From Ruminococcus sp. UBA7158 (GTDB lineage: Bacteria; Bacillota; Clostridia; Oscillospirales; Ruminococcaceae), in the NCBI GenBank assembly GCA_002491605.1, contig DKWG01000048.1, forward strand, positions 1-12,438: a stretch of 12,438 nt of DNA, read 5' to 3'. A program made the position numbers and the translations under genes. A model generated the notes under the pieces. That model saw nothing but the letters and a program-made list of their open reading frames with translations. It was not told the DNA's origin and did no database searches. Of this stretch, positions 5,940 through 12,438 are shown in pieces. How positions within the stretch are numbered: position 1 is the first letter of the stretch; each line of letters begins with the position of its first letter.

Positions 5940-7127
5940 ATGAAAATAAAGCTTGCACTTTTGTTCGGCGGAAAAAGCGTCGAGCATGAAATCTCAATAA
6001 TTTCGGCTCTTCAGGCGTATATGTCTATTGACCGTGAAAAATACGACGTCATACCGATATACATATCGAAGGACGGCGAAATGTATTGCGGCGAATCCAT
6101 CGGCAATATCGACGAATACAAGGACATTAAAAAGCTGCTTTCAAAGAGCTATACCGTCACCATGGCAAGAACCGACGGAAGGGTTGAAATACTTCGCACA
6201 AAGACCAAGGCGTTCCGAAAACCGTTTGTAGACTATGTCGACATTGCATTTCCTATCGTTCACGGAACAAACGTTGAGGACGGCACATTAGCCGGCTATC
6301 TCAATATGCTGGGGCTTCCTTATGTCGGCTGCGACGTTTTGTCCTCTGCTATAGGCATGGATAAATACATCATGAAAGCTGTGTTTAAAGACAACGGCAT
6401 CCCCTGCTTAGACTGCAAGCTTTATCAGTCTGACGACTTCAACGAGAATCCCGGGCTTATTATGCTCGGCATCGAAAAGGACTTTGACTATCCCGTCATA
6501 GTAAAGCCGATTAACCTCGGCTCAAGCGTCGGAATTTCAAAGGCAAGCGACAGAGCAGGTCTTGAAAATGCGCTCGAAGAGGCGTTTAAGTATTCAAAAA
6601 GAGTGCTCATAGAGCGTGCCATAACCAACCTCACGGAAATCAACTGTTCCGTTTTGGGTGACAGCCAAAGCGCCGAAGCTTCGGTATGCGAACGTCCTAT
6701 TAACGCCGATGAAATCTTGAGCTACAGCGATAAGTACTTAGGCGGTTCGAAGTCATCAAAGGGTATGGCAAGCACACAAAGAGTCATCCCGGCGGATATA
6801 TCGGCGGAGTCCACAGCTGCCATCCAAGAGATTGCGGTTAAGGCGTTCAAGGTTTTAGGCTGCTCCGGCGTTGCAAGAATTGATTTCATGATAGACAATG
6901 AATCCGGTAAAATTTATTTGAATGAAATAAACACAATACCCGGCTCTCTTTCCTTCTATCTTTGGGAGCCGAAGGGAGTAAAGTATAAGGAGCTGCTGAA
7001 TAAGATGATAGCTCTTGCTCTCAAGCGTGAGCGCGAGCAGCAAAAAATCACTTACGCCTTTGACACCAACGTCCTGAGCGGAGTCAGCTTGGGCGGCACT
7101 AAAGGGGCAAAGGGCGCAAAGCTTTAA
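5940..7127 (+). CDS. ddl: D-alanine--D-alanine ligase family protein
   Basis: 395 aa ATP-grasp ligase. The N-terminal domain opens with LLFGGKSVEHEISI (7-20); HGTNVEDGTLAGYL (108-121) and LGLPYVG (124-130) follow. The ATP-grasp core has VIVKPINLGSSVGIS (186-200) and LIERA (223-227). The omega-loop region has SYSDKY (261-266), and the metal-binding end is VARIDFMID (311-319) with NEINTIPGSLSFYLWEP (328-344). It would form D-Ala-D-Ala, substrate of the MurF step, in the cytoplasm. The NVEDG in place of GEDG and the SLSFYLWEP after the PGS motif mark a divergent branch, so D-Ala-D-X specificity is not certain. A short Gly/Lys-rich tail (385-395) lies beyond the usual fold. AGAAAGGA is 8 nt before ATG; a terminator follows. 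Confidence 0.92.
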   Translation: MKIKLALLFGGKSVEHEISIISALQAYMSIDREKYDVIPIYISKDGEMYCGESIGNIDEYKDIKKLLSKSYTVTMARTDGRVEILRTKTKAFRKPFVDYVDIAFPIVHGTNVEDGTLAGYLNMLGLPYVGCDVLSSAIGMDKYIMKAVFKDNGIPCLDCKLYQSDDFNENPGLIMLGIEKDFDYPVIVKPINLGSSVGISKASDRAGLENALEEAFKYSKRVLIERAITNLTEINCSVLGDSQSAEASVCERPINADEILSYSDKYLGGSKSSKGMASTQRVIPADISAESTAAIQEIAVKAFKVLGCSGVARIDFMIDNESGKIYLNEINTIPGSLSFYLWEPKGVKYKELLNKMIALALKREREQQKITYAFDTNVLSGVSLGGTKGAKGAKL

Positions 7128-7157
7128 AACGGAAAGCTAAGCTTCCGCTTTGAACGG

Positions 7158-7174
7158 CACATATTTTGTATGTG
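7158..7174 (+). other. Small hairpin downstream of ddl
   Basis: CACATA and TATGTG flank a 5-nt TTTTG loop, extendable by one G-U and one G-C pair. It lies between the ddl stop and the terminator and might protect the mRNA 3' end. A second weaker hairpin (7131-7146, GGAAAGC/GCTTCC with a bulge) precedes it. Confidence 0.3.
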
Positions 7175-7193
7175 TCAAGCACCGATATAAATT

Positions 7194-7238
7194 AAAACGG
7201 CTGAAAGGGAATTTATCCTTAGCGCCGTTTTTATTTTT
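7194..7238. terminator. Terminator between ddl and lipoprotein gene
   Basis: AAAACGGC (7194-7201) pairs with GCCGTTTT (7224-7231), with further partial pairing inside, followed by TATTTTT. The left flank is A-rich, so it can also act on the converging lipoprotein transcript. The remainder of this 231-nt gap shows nothing else I can name. Confidence 0.8.
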
Positions 7239-7358
7239 GCTTTATTCAAATGTCCGCTGCCGAATAGGACCTCATCACACAAAAATCCACGCCAACCTGA
7301 AAGATTAACATGGATTTCATTTCAATATTAAGCTTTGCACCGTTTATGAGACGCTGTC

Positions 7359-7985
7359 TCAGCTTCCCAAAACCTTGCCGTTCTCATCGTACTTTACAGT
7401 TTTCTCGGACAGCAGTCCCCCGTTGCTTCCGTATTCACGCTCAGTTGTTGCCGAAAGATACTTCTTATCGGGGCTGAAGGTATATTCCTCTTCATACGAC
7501 GTTTTGTAGTTGCCGTTGCTGTGGCACTCAATATTTCCGCTTGTTATAGTTCCCTCGCCGGTTACAGGATCGCCGTAGGTGTTTTCCCATTCAACAGAGC
7601 TGAGCTTGTCATTATCGGAGAAGCACATCTTTGTATACAAGCCGCTGCTCTCAGTCTGATAATAGTTAATAAGCTCCTCAACACGCAAAATGCCTATAGC
7701 CGCCTCATATTTTTCGAAAACGCCGTCATCATTAAAGGAAACAATCATTGTTCCGACGAGCTTTGTACACTCCTCGTCCAAAAAGACAAAGTAATCCTTT
7801 TCGACAACTATATCCCTTGAGCTTTTGATGTCATACTGCAAGGCAAGATAATATCCGTCGAGCTTAGTGTAGTCGCCCTTTTCTCCGAAATCAAGCTTTG
7901 CTGCGGTTTCTTCCTTTTTGCAGCCTGCAAAGCAAAGTAATACTACTGCAAGTGTTAAAATAACGCAGGCGAATTTCTTAAACAT
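7359..7985 (-). CDS. Predicted lipoprotein of unknown function
   Basis: 208 aa. The N terminus has the charged start MFKK, a hydrophobic core and the lipobox CFAGC with Cys22, so it should be lipid-anchored on the outer face of the membrane. The mature protein is acidic and rich in tyrosine, lysine and glutamate. Its C-terminal part alternates strands such as KTSYEEEYTF and SEKTVKYDENGKV, which recall short YD-like beta-strand repeats, but I do not recognise a family. ATG at 7985 has GGAG with an 11-nt spacer. It begins only 48 nt beyond the RNase P RNA 3' end on the same strand, leaving little room for a promoter. A perfect 6-bp hairpin (7347-7361) overlaps its stop codon. Confidence 0.8.
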   Translation of the reverse strand: MFKKFACVILTLAVVLLCFAGCKKEETAAKLDFGEKGDYTKLDGYYLALQYDIKSSRDIVVEKDYFVFLDEECTKLVGTMIVSFNDDGVFEKYEAAIGILRVEELINYYQTESSGLYTKMCFSDNDKLSSVEWENTYGDPVTGEGTITSGNIECHSNGNYKTSYEEEYTFSPDKKYLSATTEREYGSNGGLLSEKTVKYDENGKVLGS

Positions 7986-8033
7986 ATAAATAAAGTCTCC
8001 GTTTCATGGAATTTAACTGTGTATTTTAAAAAG

Positions 8034-8419
8034 TCTGCGACTAAGCCGATAAGCCGAGTTCTGTCTTGTACGACAATCTATCTACCCTCTGCGTCGCCGC
8101 AGAGATCAAGCCACCTATAACAGCATATCCGCCGAGCAGGCGTTGCAAAATCACCGACAAAAATCAGCAATTCTTTTGATATACCGAACCAAACGGTGTT
8201 GCATCGGGTAGGGTTTACATGGCAGCACAGTCTCCTGTGCTCCGGTGAGCTCTTACCTCGCCTTTCCATCCTTACCGCAAAAGCGGCGGTACGTTTTCTG
8301 TTGCACTTTCCCTAAGGTCGCCCTCGGCTGACGTTATCAGCTACCCTGCTCTGTGATGCTCGGACTTTCCTCATCCGCCGCATAAAGCGACGTCCGCTGC
8401 CGTATAGCTTACTCGCAGG
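8034..8419 (-). ncRNA. rnpB: RNase P RNA, bacterial type A
   Basis: The catalytic RNA that trims tRNA precursors. Read on the minus strand, the conserved elements occur in order: GAGGAAAGTCC (8372-8362), AGGGAAAGTGCAACAGAAA, GGTAAGAGCTCACCGG (8257-8242), CCATGTAAACCCTACCC, and the 3' block from AGATAGATTG to ACTCGGCTTATCGG. The ends pair as helix P1: CTGCGAGTAAGC with GCTTAGTCGCAG, 11 of 12 pairs. About 386 nt fits type A, and the 3' block matches type A rather than Bacillus type B. Ends are estimated from P1 and the promoter. A CTTTTTAAAA tract follows the 3' end. Confidence 0.97.
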
Positions 8420-8425
8420 TATTTA

Positions 8426-8454
8426 ATTTTACATCTCTTTTTAAATATTGTCAA
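8426..8454 (-). promoter_or_regulatory. rnpB promoter
   Basis: On the minus strand, TTGACA (8454-8449), 17-bp spacer, TAAAAT (8431-8426). The predicted start near 8419 coincides with the 5' strand of P1, so the primary transcript probably needs little 5' processing. Confidence 0.8.
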
Positions 8455-8525
8455 CCCTAATTGCACCTTGAACAGGCGTTTATGCTAAAATATCATAAAT
8501 ATTTTTCACAAACTCCGCATTTCTA

Positions 8526-8554
8526 TTGAAAAACAGAGACTTTTGTTATATACT
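8526..8554 (+). promoter_or_regulatory. Promoter of the pullulanase-peptidase pair
   Basis: -35 TTGAAA (8526-8531), 17-bp spacer, -10 TATACT (8549-8554), giving a leader of about 27 nt. A weaker alternative, TTGAAC (8468-8473) with 17 bp to TATCAT (8491-8496), lies upstream. Both diverge from the rnpB promoter. No clear catabolite-repression (cre) operator was found. Confidence 0.6.
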
Positions 8555-8587
8555 TGTTTAGTATGCTTATTATATGGAGGAATGTCA

Positions 8588-10471
8588 ATGCTCAATAAGT
8601 CTGTTGAATATATTGACGGCAATTTTTACTATGAAGGACGCTTGGGAGCTTTCGTTGGCGACAATGAAACCGACTTTTGCGTCTGGTCACCGACAGCTGA
8701 CGCTGTTTTACTTAAGCTATATAAAGACAACAAGGATCTAACCCCCTTCAAGACCGTTCCGATGGATAAGTACGATAAGGGTGTTTGGCGTCACACAGCG
8801 CATCAAAGCCTTGAAAATTTGTATTACACATATGAATACAGCTTTGACGGCACTAAGACGGAGGGCGTCGACCCATACGCCCGTGCAGTCGGGGCAAACG
8901 GCGCAAAGGGATATATAATAAACCTTGACAAAACAAATCCGGAAGGATGGGATAAGTCAGATTACGTTGTTTTAAACAGCCTGACAGACGCTGTTTTGTA
9001 TGAGGCGCACGTCAGGGATTTTTCATCGGACCAATCCTCAGGCGTGCCGGAGAAAAACAGAGGAAAATATTCGGCGTTTACATTGAAAGACACAAAATCG
9101 CCGAGCGGCAAGCCGACCTGCCTTGCTCACCTGAAAAAATTAGGAATAACCCACGTCCATCTCCTGCCTGTTTTCGACTACACGAGACTCGACGAGGAGC
9201 ATCCCGAGAAATCCTACAACTGGGGCTATGACCCTGATAACTACAATGCACCCGAGGGCTCATATTCAAGTGAGCCGTGCAATCCGGCGTCGAGAATCAA
9301 GGAGCTTAAAGAGCTGGTCATGAGCCTGCACGAAAGCGGCATAGGAGTGGTTATGGACGTGGTATACAATCACACCTATAAATGTGAAGCTTCAAATCTC
9401 GGAAAGTCTTTTCCGGGGTACTACTACAGATACTTAAACGGTGTTCCATCAAACGGTTCGGGCTGCGGCAACGAGCTTGCGTCTGAAAGGGCGATGGTAA
9501 GGCGGTATATCGTCGACTCCTGCTTGTACTGGGCTAAGGAGTATAAAATTGACGGCTTTAGGTTTGACCTGATGGCGTGCTTAGATATTGACACTATGAA
9601 CGAGATCAGCACTAAACTAAAGGCAATCAATCCGAGCGCTATTATATACGGCGAAGGGTGGACAGGCGGAGCAAGCGCATTGCCCTATGAGCGTTCGGCC
9701 TGCAAGAATAATTCCGTAAGCACCCCTAATATCGCATATTTTAACGACAACTACCGTGATGCAATAAAAGGCGCTACCTTTGCCGACGCCGAGCTTGGCT
9801 ACATAAGCGGCAACTTCCATTTAAGACAGACGATAATCAAGGGTCTTTTAGGCGCTCAGCGCTGGGCTCCAAACCCCTCGCAGCAGATAAACTACTGCGA
9901 AGCACACGACAATTTGACTCTTTGGGATAAGCTTATAGTCTCGGCGAGCGGATGCCATGAAAGGGACCGCAAAAAGATGTCAATGCTGGCTGCGGCGCTT
10001 GTTATCTTGGCGCAGGGTGTACCTTTTATCCATGCAGGTCAGGAATTTCTGCGTTCAAAGCCGTTAGGCGACTCAAGATACGATCACAACAGCTACTCAT
10101 CCCCCGACAGCGTCAACTCCTTAAAATGGGTCAGCCTTGACAAAAACTCCGACGTAGTTGAATACTACAAGGGACTGATAGCCTTCAGAAAATCGCACCC
10201 GCTTTTGAGGATTTCCGAAAGAGACGAGGTTATGCGTTCAAGCGAGGTAATACCGTCGCCGGACGGCACAGTATTCTTAAAGCTGTTCGGATACGGCGAA
10301 GAGCTGCTGCTGTTAGTCAACCCGATACCGAGGGCAAAGGTATTTGTGCTTCCGGACGGTGAATGGCAGCTTTACATCAGCGACACAAAGGCTTCAAGCG
10401 AGCCTATGGCGACATACTGCGAGGGCGTTTTCGTCCCTCCGATATCGGTTATGGTTTTAAAGAAGCTTTAA
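8588..10471 (+). CDS. pulA: Type I pullulanase (GH13 debranching enzyme)
   Basis: 627 aa from ATG at 8588, chosen because GGAGG (8576-8580) is 7 nt upstream; the frame stays open to 8543 but earlier starts lack a site. Residues 15-110 resemble a CBM48 domain (LGAFVGD, FCVWSPTADAV, PYARA). The GH13 barrel follows, with the type I pullulanase signature YNWGYDP (210-216), DVVYNH (257-262), GFRFD with nucleophile Asp327, GEGW with acid/base Glu356, and HDN with Asp441; all catalytic residues are present. A C-terminal beta domain (about 540-627) closes the protein. It hydrolyses alpha-1,6 branches of glycogen, pullulan or limit dextrins. No signal peptide is seen, so it probably works on intracellular glycogen or imported dextrins. 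Confidence 0.95.
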   Translation: MLNKSVEYIDGNFYYEGRLGAFVGDNETDFCVWSPTADAVLLKLYKDNKDLTPFKTVPMDKYDKGVWRHTAHQSLENLYYTYEYSFDGTKTEGVDPYARAVGANGAKGYIINLDKTNPEGWDKSDYVVLNSLTDAVLYEAHVRDFSSDQSSGVPEKNRGKYSAFTLKDTKSPSGKPTCLAHLKKLGITHVHLLPVFDYTRLDEEHPEKSYNWGYDPDNYNAPEGSYSSEPCNPASRIKELKELVMSLHESGIGVVMDVVYNHTYKCEASNLGKSFPGYYYRYLNGVPSNGSGCGNELASERAMVRRYIVDSCLYWAKEYKIDGFRFDLMACLDIDTMNEISTKLKAINPSAIIYGEGWTGGASALPYERSACKNNSVSTPNIAYFNDNYRDAIKGATFADAELGYISGNFHLRQTIIKGLLGAQRWAPNPSQQINYCEAHDNLTLWDKLIVSASGCHERDRKKMSMLAAALVILAQGVPFIHAGQEFLRSKPLGDSRYDHNSYSSPDSVNSLKWVSLDKNSDVVEYYKGLIAFRKSHPLLRISERDEVMRSSEVIPSPDGTVFLKLFGYGEELLLLVNPIPRAKVFVLPDGEWQLYISDTKASSEPMATYCEGVFVPPISVMVLKKL

Positions 10472-10496
10472 ATAAATTATGAAGGGAAACGATAAA

Positions 10497-11909
10497 ATGA
10501 ATAAAACAGAGCTTTTTAAATACATCGACTCTCAAAGAGATAATATGGTTTCAACTCTTTCTCAGCTCATCTCCTACCCCAGCTATCAGTGCGAGCCTTA
10601 TGACGGCGCACCGTTCGGCAAGGCGGTAAGGGACTGCCTTACTCACGCGCTGGGCGTTTGCCGTGATTTCGGATTTATAACCAAGGATTTCGACGGCTAC
10701 GCAGGAACGGCTTCGTTCACCGACGACGAGCCGGAGCTCGGCATTTTGGCGCACTTAGACGTTGTCCCCGAAGGCACAGGTTGGACATCGGACCCGTACA
10801 CTGCAAGAATATCTGACGGCAAGCTTTTCGGCAGGGGCGCAATAGACGATAAGGGTCCTGCTGTTGCAGTAATGTATGCAATGAAAGCCATCAAGGACAT
10901 GGGCATTCCGCTCAAGAAAAACGTGCGCTTGATTTTGGGCACAAACGAGGAAAACGGCTCAGCTGACCTTGAATACTACTTCACCAAGGAAAATCCCCCG
11001 AAATACACCTTCACTCCGGACGGCAACTATCCGGTCATAAACATTGAAAAGGGCATGATCAGAGGTTATTTCAAAGCAGAAGCCAAGCCGACTGTCAGCG
11101 AATATCCCGATTCATCCGAGCGCACTGTTGCAGAGCTTCACGGCGGTGCAACTATAAATGCCGTCCCTGAATCGGCGTATGCGGTTGTAACAGGTATTGA
11201 TGAGTCCGAGGTGGTAAAGTGTGCCGAAGAGCTCGGTCTTTTGGATATGTTTACCGTAAAGAGCATCGGCAGATGCCTTAGAATAGACGTCAAGGGCGTC
11301 AGCGCACACGCTTCTACTCCGGAGTCCGGTAAAAACGCCGTAACTGCTCTCATTGCCGTTCTCGCTAAGCTTAAAATGAACGACGACTGCCATAAAAAAA
11401 TATCGTCGCTTGCCGAGCTGTTTCCGTACGGCGAGACAAACGGCAAGAGTCTCGGTATAAACCTTAATGACAAGGAGTCAGGTGAGCTGACCTGCGTTTT
11501 AAGCGTTATAGACTATGAAGCAGGAAGCTTCGACTTAAAATGCGACATAAGATTCCCTGCCAGCTTCAAGGTCGAAGATGTTCTTCCCAAGCTCACAGAG
11601 TCGATGAACAAGGCAGGCTTCGAGCTGTATAATAATATGGCGTCGCAAGCCCACTGCGTCAGTGCAGACAGCCCGTTCGTCCAAAAGCTTCTCAGCGTCT
11701 ACGAGGAGATGACAGGTGAAAAGGGCGAGTGCATAGCCATCGGCGGCGGCACATATGTGCATGAAATTGAAGGCGGCGTTGCCTTCGGTGCAGAGTTTAT
11801 CGGCGAGGATAACCATATGCACTCGGCAGATGAGTTTATCGATATCGACAAGCTGGTGCTGAACGCTAAGATGTTTGCATTGGCGATTTTGAGGGTTTGC
11901 GGGGAGTAA
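10497..11909 (+). CDS. pepV: PepV-like M20 dipeptidase
   Basis: 470 aa from ATG at 10497, with AAGGGA 9 nt upstream; an ATG at 10479 precedes that site and is unlikely. M20 metal-binding motifs are in order: LAHLDVVPEG (His86, Asp88), GRGAIDDKGP (bridging Asp118), GTNEENGS (general base Glu151 and ligand Glu152), TFTPDGNYP (Asp175), and near the end GEDNHMHSADEF (His442 the likely last ligand). This spacing fits Lactobacillus PepV, a zinc dipeptidase that splits varied dipeptides after peptide uptake. The region between the catalytic halves (about 190-390) is the lid domain. No signal peptide: cytoplasmic. It starts 25 nt after the pullulanase stop and is probably co-transcribed. A strong terminator follows. 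Confidence 0.93.
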   Translation: MNKTELFKYIDSQRDNMVSTLSQLISYPSYQCEPYDGAPFGKAVRDCLTHALGVCRDFGFITKDFDGYAGTASFTDDEPELGILAHLDVVPEGTGWTSDPYTARISDGKLFGRGAIDDKGPAVAVMYAMKAIKDMGIPLKKNVRLILGTNEENGSADLEYYFTKENPPKYTFTPDGNYPVINIEKGMIRGYFKAEAKPTVSEYPDSSERTVAELHGGATINAVPESAYAVVTGIDESEVVKCAEELGLLDMFTVKSIGRCLRIDVKGVSAHASTPESGKNAVTALIAVLAKLKMNDDCHKKISSLAELFPYGETNGKSLGINLNDKESGELTCVLSVIDYEAGSFDLKCDIRFPASFKVEDVLPKLTESMNKAGFELYNNMASQAHCVSADSPFVQKLLSVYEEMTGEKGECIAIGGGTYVHEIEGGVAFGAEFIGEDNHMHSADEFIDIDKLVLNAKMFALAILRVCGE

Positions 11910-11950
11910 CTCCGATTTATACTGTCAACACATAAATTTATAATAACAAA

Positions 11951-12000
11951 AACTGCCGCCCAGCTGTTCGGAATTCCGATAGTCGAGCGGCGGTTATTTT
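11951..12000. terminator. Bidirectional terminator
   Basis: AACTGCCGC (11951-11959) pairs with GCGGCGGTT (11987-11995) over nine positions with one G-T. The T-rich tail ATTTTAATTAATT serves the plus strand, and TTTTTGTTATT on the minus strand serves the converging membrane-protein gene. A further palindrome, CGGAATTCCG (11969-11978), sits in the loop. Confidence 0.88.
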
Positions 12001-12043
12001 AATTAATTGGCTTAACAAAAACTAACAATATTATTTATTATAT

Positions 12044-12438
12044 CTACAATTGTTTTTGAAGACTATTCTTAATGCTATTCAATAACTTTAGAACCTCTGC
12101 AAACCAAAGCATCGATATGCCGCTCACTGCGCTTATTCCCCAAACTATAAGAGCCAAAGATATATTAAAATCAGAACTCCATCCTGATGACTCCTGACCC
12201 AATATACAGCCGGCAATAAAGCCCAGTATAAGGACAACATATGCTCCAATTGAAATAATAACAGATAGAGTGTTGCTTTTACTATTATCCTTTGCAATCA
12301 AACAGTTTTTAACGGCTTCAAACTCTTCATCGGTGACTTCTATTGGCTTGTATGACACAACATTGTATTCGCAAAGATTTGGATCATACTCTTTTACCTC
12401 CTCACATAATCCTGCATAGCCCTGAGCAAAACGCCCAA
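12044..12438 (-). CDS. Partial two-helix membrane protein (3' end)
   Basis: The reading frame is open from the right edge (12438) to TAA at 12044, about 131 codons; the start lies outside the window. A GTG at 12358 has no ribosome site, and the frame upstream of it (GRFAQGYAGL, CEEVKEYDPN) reads like ordinary protein, so I treat the gene as truncated by the window. The visible part is an acidic soluble segment (IEVTDEEFEAVKN), then two hydrophobic helices (SVIISIGAYVVLILGFIAG and ISLALIVWGISAVSGISM), and a basic tail. This gives an in-out-in hairpin of unknown function; no family is recognised. The shared bidirectional terminator follows. Confidence 0.7.
   Translation of the reverse strand, partial: GRFAQGYAGLCEEVKEYDPNLCEYNVVSYKPIEVTDEEFEAVKNCLIAKDNSKSNTLSVIISIGAYVVLILGFIAGCILGQESSGWSSDFNISLALIVWGISAVSGISMLWFAEVLKLLNSIKNSLQKQL

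Noticed and set aside
8041..8058. Tandem 8-nt repeat TAAGCCGA at the rnpB 3' end
   Set aside because: The second unit belongs to the conserved RNase P 3' block and the first to the P1 strand, so the repeat follows from normal RNase P structure.
8078..8269. 63-codon minus-strand open frame
   Set aside because: It lies wholly inside the RNase P RNA gene.
11112..11822. Several minus-strand open frames inside the peptidase gene
   Set aside because: They are antisense shadows of a well-supported M20 peptidase with intact motifs.

Overview
The window looks like an ordinary chromosomal stretch from a Clostridia-class Firmicute, plausibly near the Oscillospiraceae/Ruminococcaceae. Supporting this are moderate AT content, strong AGGAGG/GAAAGGA-type ribosome binding sites, TTGACA/TATAAT promoters with 17-bp spacers, a CCA-encoding tRNA, a membrane-fused Mur ligase beside a divergent D-Ala-D-Ala ligase, a PepV-type dipeptidase, an intracellular pullulanase, and a type A RNase P RNA (Bacilli usually carry type B). 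No species name can be given from sequence alone.

Left part (1-2111, mostly minus strand): an unexplained edge segment with a 13-bp inverted repeat, then a sigma module read right to left: ECF sigma factor, overlapping DUF4367-type membrane protein (probable anti-sigma partner), and a small secreted protein. A good promoter with a 7-bp hairpin at its predicted transcript start precedes the sigma gene.

Middle (2112-3465): a tRNA-Val(GAC) gene with clear promoter and terminator, then a minus-strand Phd/YefM-RelE type II toxin-antitoxin pair whose perfect consensus promoter abuts a 14-bp palindrome. A 367-nt non-coding gap separates it from the next operon.

Cell-wall operon (3308-7238, plus strand): alpha/beta hydrolase, a MurF-like ligase in which a multi-pass membrane domain stands where the UDP-substrate-binding domain should be, and a divergent D-Ala-D-Ala ligase, ending at a terminator. 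The ligases point to D-Ala-D-Ala addition in peptidoglycan synthesis; the hydrolase's part is unknown.

Right part (7239-12438): a minus-strand lipoprotein gene lying 48 nt behind the 3' end of rnpB (RNase P RNA, minus strand), then a plus-strand pair of type I pullulanase (glycogen/alpha-glucan debranching) and PepV-like M20 dipeptidase, a bidirectional terminator, and the 3' part of a two-helix membrane protein entering from the right edge.

I do not see a new defence system, CRISPR array, phage or complete insertion sequence. The observations most worth checking are the domain replacement in the MurF-like ligase, the sigma module, and several palindromes next to promoters.
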